Below are positions 1-7,481 of a stretch of DNA of 24,242 bases, one piece after another. Under the pieces are notes generated by a model. The model was not told the origin of the DNA, ran no database searches, and was given only the letters and a program-made list of their open reading frames with translations. This stretch comes from an uncultured Desulfuromonadales bacterium (GTDB lineage Bacteria > Desulfobacterota > Desulfuromonadia > Desulfuromonadales > Geopsychrobacteraceae). The translations under genes and the position numbers were made by a program. The DNA is taken from contig CALZHQ010000039.1 of the NCBI GenBank assembly GCA_945787295.1, forward strand, positions 1-24,242, given 5' to 3'. Each line of letters starts with the position of its first letter. Position 1 is the stretch's first letter.

Positions 1-151
1 CCTGATGGCGCAACATCGGATCGGCAGAGTGCAGGGTACTGTAATTCATGACAAGCAACACCCCGCCCAGCGCAACCGAGATAACTATCATCGAGATGAT
101 CAGTTCGATCAGGGTCACCCCCGCTTGGCTATACAATAGACGTCTGCTCAT
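1..151 (-). CDS. mshD: MshD-like prepilin, partial (3' end beyond window)
   Basis: Only the first 50 codons are present; the gene continues past the left edge. The start ATG overlaps the stop codon of the upstream mshC-like gene (ATGA, 148-151), so the two are probably translationally coupled. The protein has a short leader ending in Gly11, then V-T-L-I-E with Glu at mature position +5 and a hydrophobic helix: the class III (type IV prepilin) signal cleaved by PilD-type peptidase. Residue +1 is Val instead of the usual Phe. The following S-A-D-P-M-L-R-H-Q stretch resembles MshD minor pilins, and the position after mshA and mshC fits MSHA gene order. MshD-like proteins are minor pilins thought to prime or tip the pilus. 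The exact name rests mainly on synteny. Confidence 0.8.
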   Translation of the reverse strand, partial: MSRRLLYSQAGVTLIELIISMIVISVALGGVLLVMNYSTLHSADPMLRHQ

Positions 152-591
152 GGCGCGTCCACATAGCCGGTTTCGGCGACAATCGAAAAGCTGTCCGTAC
201 CACCGACGGTTATCGTGACCGGGTTATCACTGCGCCCCATGGCATCAAAGGTAAAGGGAGAAGTTGTTGCTGCGAGGCTAACGGTAACGGTTCTTCCGCT
301 GATCGGATGTCCGGTTAGATTGACAAAACTACCACTACCACAATTGGGCGAAGGGCGTTGCAGAGCATAACTATTAGCGGAGATACTAAAGCGAACATCG
401 CAGCCGGTGGCAACCGCCAGCTTTTGTGCATAACGGACGGCACCGGCGACTTCATCATAGGTCGCACGGGTTTGAAAACTGTTAAGATCAAAAAAACGCG
501 GCAAGGCAAAGGCCGCCAGTATACCTAGCAACACAATGATCACGACCAGTTCTATCATCGTAAAACCTGATGATTTTTTCAGCTTGAGCAT
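148..591 (-). CDS. mshC: MshC-like minor prepilin
   Basis: A 147-residue prepilin. Leader of nine residues ending in Gly9, then F-T-M-I-E-L with Glu +5 and a hydrophobic helix to about residue 33 (I-L-A-A-F-A-L-P-R-F). The mature domain has two cysteines (the TGCDVR and NCGSG segments) that could form a disulfide, and a T-F-D-A-M-G-R segment of the kind common in MshC and GspH-like minor pilins. It would be cleaved and methylated by a prepilin peptidase not encoded here, then incorporated in the pilus or its priming complex. It lies 131 bp after mshA and beyond two terminator-like hairpins, so it should be transcribed less than the major pilin. The Shine-Dalgarno (GGCGGA) is modest. Its last bases overlap the mshD start. 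Confidence 0.85.
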   Translation of the reverse strand: MLKLKKSSGFTMIELVVIIVLLGILAAFALPRFFDLNSFQTRATYDEVAGAVRYAQKLAVATGCDVRFSISANSYALQRPSPNCGSGSFVNLTGHPISGRTVTVSLAATTSPFTFDAMGRSDNPVTITVGGTDSFSIVAETGYVDAP

Positions 592-632
592 AGTATCCGC
601 CCGCCAATCAACAATCTAAAAAAAGCAAAAGC

Positions 633-669
633 AAAAACGGAACCCAAGCGTCAACTGGATTCCGTTTTT
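633..669 (-). terminator. Rho-independent terminator between mshA and mshC
   Basis: Ten-base perfect inverted repeat (633-642 with 660-669) with extra C/G pairs inside. In the minus direction it is followed by a long, interrupted T tract (TTTTTGCTTTTGCTTTTTTT). It is the second of two hairpins after mshA and leaves only about 40 nt before the mshC start, so downstream genes probably depend on read-through. Confidence 0.75.
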
Positions 670-682
670 TGGATTTATCAGT

Positions 683-706
683 AAAAAGCCCCCTTAGCAA
701 AAGGCT
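683..706 (-). terminator. Terminator-like hairpin just after mshA
   Basis: On the minus strand AGCC-UUUU pairs with A-GGG-GGCU around a four-base loop, with several G-U pairs, and is followed by UUUUU. It begins about 16 nt after the mshA stop codon. The stem is short, so by itself it may be leaky. Confidence 0.6.
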
Positions 707-722
707 CTTCTTGTTACTTCAA

Positions 723-1178
723 TTATAAACAAGCCGCCGAAACAGTAATCCCTGGTGGAACATTGGCTCCAGTCGACTGTACATAACTCACCCGACAATC
801 GGTTGGAGAGCTATCTGCATCGAGATCAAAGGTTCCAGTTGCACCAGCAGTGTAAGTAAATCCATCCGAATTTACGGCATCTTCGATACTGGTGCCGTTG
901 GTTCCAGTTGTTACTGAAGCGGGGTAGCCGTTAACCAGGTCGATAGTGGTGCCTTCCATGGTGATTGCTCCAGTTGCTCCAGTCTGCCCTTTAACCAGGG
1001 CTTGTGCGTGAGCTATTGCCGAAGCACTCTGTACGGCACCTAACATGCCATTTATTGCCGAGGTCCGCGCATCCACCTGCATATCCACAAATTTCGGCAC
1101 AGCAACCGCAGCCAAGATCCCCAGGATGACGATAACAACGACCAGTTCGATCAAGGTGAAACCTTTTTGATTCCGCAT
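723..1178 (-). CDS. mshA: MshA-like major type IV pilin
   Basis: A 151-residue prepilin and probably the pilus structural subunit. A six-residue basic leader ends in Gly6; cleavage gives Phe +1 and Glu +5 (F-T-L-I-E-L-V-V-V-I), followed by the usual helix to about residue 33. The C-terminal part is rich in Thr, Gly, Ala and Ser and has Cys in D-C-R-V and A-A-C-L, placed like the disulfide-bonded D-region of MshA and PilA pilins. Length and sequence fit MSHA pilins. The Shine-Dalgarno AAGGAG (about 1189-1194), 7 nt before ATG, is the best in the pilus locus, and two terminator hairpins follow the gene; both fit a highly expressed subunit. Several imperfect copies of GGTTCCAGTTG-like sequence lie in the variable part of the gene (831-841, 900-910, also near 966). 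Confidence 0.9.
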   Translation of the reverse strand: MRNQKGFTLIELVVVIVILGILAAVAVPKFVDMQVDARTSAINGMLGAVQSASAIAHAQALVKGQTGATGAITMEGTTIDLVNGYPASVTTGTNGTSIEDAVNSDGFTYTAGATGTFDLDADSSPTDCRVSYVQSTGANVPPGITVSAACL

Positions 1179-1243
1179 TTTCTAGCTCCTTCGTGTCTGT
1201 CTGGTAAGCAATTCTTGCTCACGTAACAATAATTATTCCTGTA

Positions 1244-1792
1244 TCAATCAGAACTTTTCTGCCAACGATATGGTTCGATCGGTTTTAAGGCCAAACCTGA
1301 CAAATAGGTCTTTTTCCCAGTTCCCTGCTTCTTTTCGGAATAGGCCGGATAAATCTTAAATCTGGCCCGCGCCGGTTTTAATTCACTCTCGAAATAACGC
1401 TGGTTAATAACCAAATAAACCAAAGCATTAATATCGCTATCAAAATACCAGCTGCCGGTTTCGATCTCACCCGGCTCCCGATGGCTGATGACACCGAGAT
1501 AGTTTTTCGGTTTTTCCGCCAACAGATCCATCGGGTTGCTGTTGACCAGCAGCTGCAGGCCTTCCATATTTCCGGTCAGGAAATGCTCTGCAACCTGCAA
1601 TCCGACTGCGCTGCGCATGACACCCAGGTCGTGCTGCATCGACGTCCGCTCAACATCAACCAGCAGTCTGGTATAACGATTCAGCGCAACAGCAATGAGA
1701 ATACTGATGATGACGATCACAATCAGCAACTCGAGAAAAGTATATCCCCGACTGCTTGAGACCAGCTTTCCTCCACCATCATTGGCTTTCAC
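1244..1792 (-). CDS. Prepilin-like protein in the MshF/MshB position
   Basis: A 182-residue protein with a prepilin N-terminus: a 16-residue leader ending in R-G, then Y-T-F-L-E-L-L-I-V-I, with Glu +5 and a helix to about residue 40. Mature residue +1 is Tyr, unusual for type IV pilins, and the leader is long. The C-terminal domain includes an N-P-M-D-L-L segment, N-Y-L-G-V and G-S-W-Y-F-D, which I associate with MshF-like proteins, and it sits between mshG and mshA where mshF and mshB are found. It could be an MshF with a prepilin signal or a divergent MshB. The start is GTG at 1792 with no convincing Shine-Dalgarno; no better in-frame start precedes the conserved helix. There are no cysteines. 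Confidence 0.75.
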   Translation of the reverse strand: MKANDGGGKLVSSSRGYTFLELLIVIVIISILIAVALNRYTRLLVDVERTSMQHDLGVMRSAVGLQVAEHFLTGNMEGLQLLVNSNPMDLLAEKPKNYLGVISHREPGEIETGSWYFDSDINALVYLVINQRYFESELKPARARFKIYPAYSEKKQGTGKKTYLSGLALKPIEPYRWQKSSD

Positions 1793-1840
1793 TTATAAAG
1801 TATCTCTCACAATAACTAATTAATCAACTCTAAATTTAGA

Positions 1841-3064
1841 TTATTTAGAAATATTCGACAAATTCCACATCGGCAAAAATACGCCGAGGGCTAAAACCAG
1901 AACCATACCGCCAATAATAACGATCATAATCGGTTCAATCGCGCTGGAAAGATTCTTCAGATCGTAGTCGACTTCACGCTCGTAAAACATGGCGACATCT
2001 TCGAGCATGGTGTCTACCGCCCCGGTTTCCTCACCTACCGCCAGCATCTGCAGCACGAGCGGGGTGAACATGCCGGTTTGCGTGGCACTTCGGGTCAAGG
2101 TATCGCCACGTTCGACACCATTGCGAATATCCTCGATCTTTTCCCCAACATAAACGTTACCGACCGCACGCGCTGTAAACCCCAGCGCCTGCGTCAATGG
2201 AACCCCCGCGCCAAAACTCATATTGAACGCTCGCGAGAAGCGCACCAACGTAGAACGCAGAATGATATCGCCAACTAACGGCATTTTCAGTTTGTATCGA
2301 TCCCAGGCATAACGCCCCTGGGGGGTTTTCAGCAGCTGTTTAATACCAATAAACAGCAGAACAAAACCGCCGCTAACGAGCGGCCAGTACTGCAGCATGA
2401 AACCTGAGATGCCGAGCAGGATCCGGGTTGCCAGCGGCAGTTCAGCTCCCATTCCGGCAAAAACCTTTTCGAAGGCAGGAATAACAAACAGGCTGATAAA
2501 GAAGATGGCAAAAAAGATCGCGACAAGAACAAAGGTTGGATAACGCAATGCCGCTTTGACCCGGTTGATCGTGTCTTTTTCCCGCTCAAAATAGACCGAC
2601 AGCTGCAGAAAAACATCGTCCAGTTTACCGGTCGCTTCACCGACCTGAACCAAGCGGCAGAGCAGCGGTGGAAAGACCTTCGGGTGGCTGGCAAAAGCCC
2701 CGGATAATTCCTGGCCCGCTTCGAGACTGTCAACAACTCCAGCGAGGGCATCGCCAAGGGTCTGGTTGCGGGCGGTATCGACCAGCCCGCGGATCGCCCT
2801 GGTAATCGGCACCCCCGCGGAGGTCAGCGTGTACATCTGGCGACATAACAGGATCAGATCATCAAGCCCGACTTTGGTTCGCCGACGCATTTTCAACCGT
2901 TGCAGAACTGGCAGGTCCTGTTTTCCCGCAGTTTCAACGATACTGATCGGAATAACTTGACTCGCCTGGAACTGGGAGGCTAAAGCTTCAGCAGAGACCG
3001 CCTCAACCTGCCCTTCGAGCAATTTGCCATTATTATCTCTGGCTTTGTAGCGGAAAAAAGGCAT
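1841..3064 (-). CDS. mshG: MshG, inner-membrane platform protein (PilC/GspF family)
   Basis: A 407-residue polytopic protein of the GspF/PilC family, which forms the inner-membrane platform that the assembly ATPase turns to add pilins. The N-terminus (FRYKARDNNGKLLEG) is the typical start. Two repeated GspF domains follow, each with a Q-M-Y/F-x-L-x-x-A/G-V-P-type segment and an E-x-T-G-kind motif (V-G-E-A-T-G-K-L near 140; V-G-E-E-T-G-A-V near 340). Three hydrophobic spans are visible at about 170-195, 213-243 and 375-400. Length matches the family. It starts 9 nt after mshE stops, with a GAGAGA ribosome-binding site, so it is certainly in the same operon and should partner MshE directly. Confidence 0.93.
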   Translation of the reverse strand: MPFFRYKARDNNGKLLEGQVEAVSAEALASQFQASQVIPISIVETAGKQDLPVLQRLKMRRRTKVGLDDLILLCRQMYTLTSAGVPITRAIRGLVDTARNQTLGDALAGVVDSLEAGQELSGAFASHPKVFPPLLCRLVQVGEATGKLDDVFLQLSVYFEREKDTINRVKAALRYPTFVLVAIFFAIFFISLFVIPAFEKVFAGMGAELPLATRILLGISGFMLQYWPLVSGGFVLLFIGIKQLLKTPQGRYAWDRYKLKMPLVGDIILRSTLVRFSRAFNMSFGAGVPLTQALGFTARAVGNVYVGEKIEDIRNGVERGDTLTRSATQTGMFTPLVLQMLAVGEETGAVDTMLEDVAMFYEREVDYDLKNLSSAIEPIMIVIIGGMVLVLALGVFLPMWNLSNISK

Positions 3065-3073
3065 CTATTTCTC

Positions 3074-4867
3074 TCACGTGCTCGGCGCAGGAGCTTCTTG
3101 TGGCGGCACAGTTTCCGCTGCCTGCTGCGCTGCCATGGTGGTTTCGTCAATCTGGCCACCAATTCTCAGCACCTCTTCCATGCTGGTCACCCCGTTCAAG
3201 GCAAGAATCAGGGTGTTTTCAGCCAGACTGCGGAATTTAGGCTGTTTTTGCGCCAATTCGGCAAATGCGGCGCTGTCATTGCGGCGCAGCGCATCGGCCA
3301 ACTCAAAGTTGATTTCCAGCAGCTCGAAAATACCGATCCGGCCCGAATAGCCGGTATTATTACAGGCCGGGCACCCGGAACCGGACATGTACTCGGCCAT
3401 CGTCAGCGGTAAATTCATCTTCCCCTGATAGCTCTCCAGCCAGCTACGGCTGGCCGCATCGAGGCTATCAACCTTCTGGCAACTGGTACAGATCCGCCTT
3501 ACCAACCGCTGGGCGAGAACGGCCCGTAATGAACTGGCGACCACATAGCCCTCGGTCCCCATTTCCACCAGGCGCAAGGCGGTACTGACCGAATCGTTGG
3601 TGTGCAAGGTCGACAGAACCAGGTGACCGGTCATCGCAGCGCGCAAGGCAATATCGCTGGTTTCTTTATCGCGCATTTCACCAACCATGACGATATCGGG
3701 GTCTTGCCGCAAACCGGCCCGCAAGACCCGGGCGAAATCGAGACCGATCTTCGGGTGGACCTGCACCTGGTTGATGCGCGGCAGACGATATTCGACCGGA
3801 TCTTCGACAGTGATGATCTTTTTCTCTTCTTTGTTCAACTCGTTAAGAGCACCATAGAGGGTGGTGGTCTTACCGCTACCGGTCGGACCGGTGACCAGCA
3901 CCAGACCGTTCGGACGATGCAACTGTTTACGGAACCGTTCGAGCAATTCCGGCGGCATACCAACCTGTTCCAGTTGCAGAATGCCTCCGGTCTGATCGAG
4001 CAGACGCATAACCACTGACTCGCCGTACTGCAACGGCATCGTCGAAAGACGGATATCGATACTCTTGCCCTTGACCCGGATATTGAAACGACCGTCCTGC
4101 GGCAAGCGGCGTTCTGAAATATCGAGTCCGCAAACCAATTTCAATCGGGAGACCAGGGCAGGAGCGATGCGCTTTTCCTTCATCACCTGCTCATGCAGAA
4201 TCCCGTCGATCCTCTGGCGGATCCGCAGCACCTTATCGTCCGGCTCGATATGAATATCTGAGGCACCAACCTGAATGGCATCTTCAAACAGGGAACGCAA
4301 CAAACGGACCACCGGAGCATCTTCAACATCCGCTTCGGCGAGCAACTGATCGAGGTTGCTGTCTCCTTGCGAAAGCTCCTCGCCGAGCTCTTCAGCAATG
4401 TTGACGATTTCCTGGGTCCGGCGATATACGCCATCCAGAACCTTGAGCAGTTCCTCTTCGTTGACAACAGCAATACTTATCGGTCGTTTGAGAATTTTAG
4501 CCAGTTCGTCATACGCATGCAGATCGGTTGGATCGGCCAGACCGACCAGCATCCGATCATTCTCCAGCGCCAGGGCAATAGCACGGAAGCGTCTTGCCGC
4601 AGTCTCTGGTAATGAGCGCACAACATCTGGCTTGTAGTTGTAGTGCTTAAGGTCGATAAAGGGAAGATCGAGTTGTTTGGCGAGAAACTCGTGAAACTGC
4701 TGGGAGGTAACCAGTTTCAGCTCAATCAGGGTATTCCCCAATTTAGCCCCGGTTTTTTTCTGCATTGACAGGGCATGCATCAACTGTTCTTCAGTGATGA
4801 CACCCCGGCGGACCATCAAATCACCGATGCGGATTTTTTTCCTTGCTGGTGCCTGCTCTGAAGCCAT
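3074..4867 (-). CDS. mshE: MshE, pilus assembly ATPase with c-di-GMP-type N-domain
   Basis: A 597-residue GspE/PilB-type hexameric ATPase that powers pilus extension. Residues 13-36 and 42-65 form two tandem copies of the MshEN motif (R/K-I/L-G-x-x-L/T spaced to L/F-x-x-x-L-x-x-Q), known in Vibrio MshE to bind cyclic di-GMP. Conserved ATPase elements follow: Asp box S-D-I-H-I-E-P (203-209), Walker A G-P-T-G-S-G-K-T-T (327-335), Walker B region D-I-V-M-V-G-E-M-R-D (391-400), His box T-G-H-L-V-L-S-T-L-H (413-422), and a zinc tetracysteine (C460, C463, C499, C502). All key residues are intact. The start has an AAGGGTGA ribosome-binding site and lies 26 nt after mshN. Second-messenger control of pilus extension is inferred from the motif. 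Confidence 0.95.
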   Translation of the reverse strand: MASEQAPARKKIRIGDLMVRRGVITEEQLMHALSMQKKTGAKLGNTLIELKLVTSQQFHEFLAKQLDLPFIDLKHYNYKPDVVRSLPETAARRFRAIALALENDRMLVGLADPTDLHAYDELAKILKRPISIAVVNEEELLKVLDGVYRRTQEIVNIAEELGEELSQGDSNLDQLLAEADVEDAPVVRLLRSLFEDAIQVGASDIHIEPDDKVLRIRQRIDGILHEQVMKEKRIAPALVSRLKLVCGLDISERRLPQDGRFNIRVKGKSIDIRLSTMPLQYGESVVMRLLDQTGGILQLEQVGMPPELLERFRKQLHRPNGLVLVTGPTGSGKTTTLYGALNELNKEEKKIITVEDPVEYRLPRINQVQVHPKIGLDFARVLRAGLRQDPDIVMVGEMRDKETSDIALRAAMTGHLVLSTLHTNDSVSTALRLVEMGTEGYVVASSLRAVLAQRLVRRICTSCQKVDSLDAASRSWLESYQGKMNLPLTMAEYMSGSGCPACNNTGYSGRIGIFELLEINFELADALRRNDSAAFAELAQKQPKFRSLAENTLILALNGVTSMEEVLRIGGQIDETTMAAQQAAETVPPQEAPAPST

Positions 4868-4893
4868 TTTTCACCCTTCGATACGAACTCCGG

Positions 4894-6537
4894 CTACAGG
4901 ATCTGCAACCGATTACGGATATAATCCTGCAGATCGGGCCGCAAGCCGGTCAAAGAAAGTGCCTGACGGTAGGCTTCCTTAGCCCTAGCGTAGTCCTCGG
5001 CCTGGTCATAAGATATTGCCAACCCCATCCACCAAAGAGCTTCCCGGGGACGGAACTTCAACAAGCGTGAGTAACTTCTTACCGCCGCTTTATGCTGCCC
5101 GGATTCTTGCTGCAAGGCCGCCAACAGAGCATGATATTCGAGATCAACTGATATTTCCGGCATCGGCTCCGACTGCAGCACGTTCAGTGCCCCTTCCGGC
5201 TGTCCAGACGCCAGTAATTGCCGCGCGTATTTCTTACGCAATTCAGGGTTGTCAGGATGAAGCTGCAATCCCAGCTCCATCTGCTTTTCCGCCTCACTTG
5301 CGCGCTGCAGGTTCAGCAACAGATCTATCAGCTGCAGTCGAGCTTCGAGCAGACGAGGCTGCATAATCAGCGCATGGGACAGATTTGCTTCGGCGGCCTG
5401 CAGATCCTCCCGTTGCAACTGGTCAAGCGCGGCCTTATAAGCCTGCTGAGCCTGTTCTTCACGGCTCAAAGATTTCTCTTTTTTACTGACTTTCTTTGCG
5501 GTTCCCTTGTTCGTGGATTGTTTGTCCGTTGTTCCCTTTGCCGAAGAACTGATTGGTGGAGTAAGCTCAACAGTCGTAAGGGACTGTTGAAGATAAAGTT
5601 CAAGCAACAGTCGATGACCATGAAAAGGATCGGCGGGCAATTCCAGGGCTTGAACTTTGACCTGTTTGCTCGCATCGATCAGCAACTGCAAGCTTTCCTT
5701 TTCCGGTTGTAATGTGACCTGGTTGAGCAACGGCCCCTTCAACTGCGGGATCGACAAGGCCTGACGCACAGCGGTTTTTTTAAACTGAATGAGTAACTGC
5801 TGTTTCTCTTTACCACGATACTCCCAGCGGTACTCTGGCAACTGTTCAAACTCGAACATTAATCGTGCAGAGCCAACCGATTCCAAGACCCCAAGGTTCA
5901 GCAGTGTCGAAGTAACGTTTCCCCCGGCAGCTCGAGAGTTAAGTCTCGGCACAAGAACGGCCTTTTCCTGAACTGACTTTTCGACAACCGTGCCTGTATC
6001 TAGGGGTTCGGTCACTGCAATAGGCTGGCGCACTGAAGGCTGGTCGTCCGACTTCACAGCTGTTTCCGGTCTGTCCCTAACCTTCTCATTGCTTACTGCT
6101 ATCGCCGAGAGCAGTTTATCCGCACTGTCCATAACTGTATTTCCCACCACAGACGTCTCAACCTGGGCACGTGTTGAGTCAGCCACGGCAGGCATATTCT
6201 GCTCTCTGGTTGTTTCTACCGCCGTAGGCTGTTGAACCGTTCCTTCTTGCAGGGCGGCGAATAATTCCTGCCCCCGAACAATTGCGATCCGCTGCGATTT
6301 CTCATCTTGCGGTACCAGTTTAATGGTCGGTTTGGCGACAATTTTTTCGGTGGGAAACAGCTCGAGGGCAAACCAGACCAGAGCAATCAGCACCAGCCCT
6401 CCTGCCATCAGGTAAAGCAATCTACGTGAAGACGCCTGAGACCCAACCACGGTCGGGTTCTCACCACTCGGAAGTAGGCGACCGTCTGTTTTGCGACGCT
6501 TTTCCAGGTCGCGTAGCATCTGGTTGATCAGGCTCAT
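4894..6537 (-). CDS. mshN: MshN, membrane-anchored TPR protein
   Basis: A 547-residue protein with the hallmark MshN start (M-S-L-I-N-Q-M-L-R-D-L-E-K-R). A single membrane span at about 40-61 (LLYLMAGGLVLIALVWFALEL) places the rest in the periplasm. A low-complexity linker is followed by an AMIN-like beta-rich segment (about 217-316), a Ser/Lys/Thr-rich spacer (about 328-358) and TPR-type repeats from about 361 to the end. TPR pilotin-like proteins of this type help position the secretin and couple the machine to the envelope. Its ATG overlaps the mshM stop by 4 nt. The AMIN assignment is from appearance only; the TPR region and N-terminus are clear. Confidence 0.9.
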   Translation of the reverse strand: MSLINQMLRDLEKRRKTDGRLLPSGENPTVVGSQASSRRLLYLMAGGLVLIALVWFALELFPTEKIVAKPTIKLVPQDEKSQRIAIVRGQELFAALQEGTVQQPTAVETTREQNMPAVADSTRAQVETSVVGNTVMDSADKLLSAIAVSNEKVRDRPETAVKSDDQPSVRQPIAVTEPLDTGTVVEKSVQEKAVLVPRLNSRAAGGNVTSTLLNLGVLESVGSARLMFEFEQLPEYRWEYRGKEKQQLLIQFKKTAVRQALSIPQLKGPLLNQVTLQPEKESLQLLIDASKQVKVQALELPADPFHGHRLLLELYLQQSLTTVELTPPISSSAKGTTDKQSTNKGTAKKVSKKEKSLSREEQAQQAYKAALDQLQREDLQAAEANLSHALIMQPRLLEARLQLIDLLLNLQRASEAEKQMELGLQLHPDNPELRKKYARQLLASGQPEGALNVLQSEPMPEISVDLEYHALLAALQQESGQHKAAVRSYSRLLKFRPREALWWMGLAISYDQAEDYARAKEAYRQALSLTGLRPDLQDYIRNRLQIL

Positions 6538-7445
6538 AGCAGCACTCTCAGCAGCAACAGGGTCGCCACGGCAATCGCCATGATGGCTCCCAACTCAACC
6601 AGAAAAGATCTTTGTTGCGTCGGCACGGGGAGATTTTCTTCGCCCTTGCTGTCTTTGATGGCAGCGATAACCAGACGCTTATCGATCTGCTGCTTACCCT
6701 TTCCGTACGCGGCAAGTAAAGCCTTGTGGGCCAGCAGGTTGATGATTCGCGGGACACCTTGGCTTGCCTTGTACAACAGTCGCACCGCTGCCGGCAAAAA
6801 CATCCCGCCCCCGTCATAACCTGCAACCTGTAGGCGATGATCAAGATAACCGGCAATTTCCTGTTGACGTAGCGTCGGCAACTGGTAAGAATAGGTGATC
6901 CGTTGCCGCAGTTGGCGCAGTTCGTTCTGTGCCAACCGCTGTTCAAACTCGGGCTGAGCAAAAAAGAAAATATGCAGGAGTTTTTCTTTTTCGGTCTCCA
7001 GGTTACTTAACAAACGGAGGGCTTCGAGACTCTTCAACGGCATCGCCTGGGCTTCATCGATCAGAACAACCAAGGGCCGATCCATTTCACGCAGCCGGAT
7101 CAGCTCTTCCAGAATCCGCTGATTGAGCTGCTGAACTGTCGCAGCCGCTGACACTTCAACTTCCAGCTCACTGAGAATTGCCTGGTACAGTTCGCGCGGA
7201 GTCAACAACGGATTAGGCAGGTAAACAGTCGCACAATCGTTCTGCAACACTTTCAGCAACTGGCGGCAAAGCAGTGTCTTCCCGGTGCCGACTTCGCCGA
7301 CAACCCGGACAAACCCTTCACCATTACGCAGTGCCACCAGCAGCACATTCAAGGCTTCCTGGTGACCACTGTAGCGATAATAGTATTCGGTGTCCGGGGT
7401 CAGGGAGAACGGCTTCTCCTTGAGACCGAAATACTGCTCATACAT
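6534..7445 (-). CDS. mshM: MshM, ExeA-like AAA ATPase
   Basis: A 303-residue AAA ATPase of the ExeA/GspA type. The N-terminus (M-Y-E-Q-Y-F-G-L-K-E-K-P-F) is typical, followed by Walker A G-E-V-G-T-G-K-T (50-57), Walker B V-V-L-I-D-E-A-Q (126-133) and an N-L-E-T-E-K/F-F-F-A-Q-P-E sensor region. A C-terminal transmembrane helix lies at about 281-302. ExeA-family proteins help the secretin cross the peptidoglycan. Unlike full ExeA there is no periplasmic peptidoglycan-binding domain after the membrane span; the neighbouring MshN could supply periplasmic contacts (inference). It starts 36 nt after mshL stops, with a CAGGAT ribosome-binding site, and overlaps mshN (ATGA). Confidence 0.92.
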   Translation of the reverse strand: MYEQYFGLKEKPFSLTPDTEYYYRYSGHQEALNVLLVALRNGEGFVRVVGEVGTGKTLLCRQLLKVLQNDCATVYLPNPLLTPRELYQAILSELEVEVSAAATVQQLNQRILEELIRLREMDRPLVVLIDEAQAMPLKSLEALRLLSNLETEKEKLLHIFFFAQPEFEQRLAQNELRQLRQRITYSYQLPTLRQQEIAGYLDHRLQVAGYDGGGMFLPAAVRLLYKASQGVPRIINLLAHKALLAAYGKGKQQIDKRLVIAAIKDSKGEENLPVPTQQRSFLVELGAIMAIAVATLLLLRVLL

Positions 7446-7481
7446 CCGTCAATCCTGTATCTTCAGGCTTGTCATATCAAT

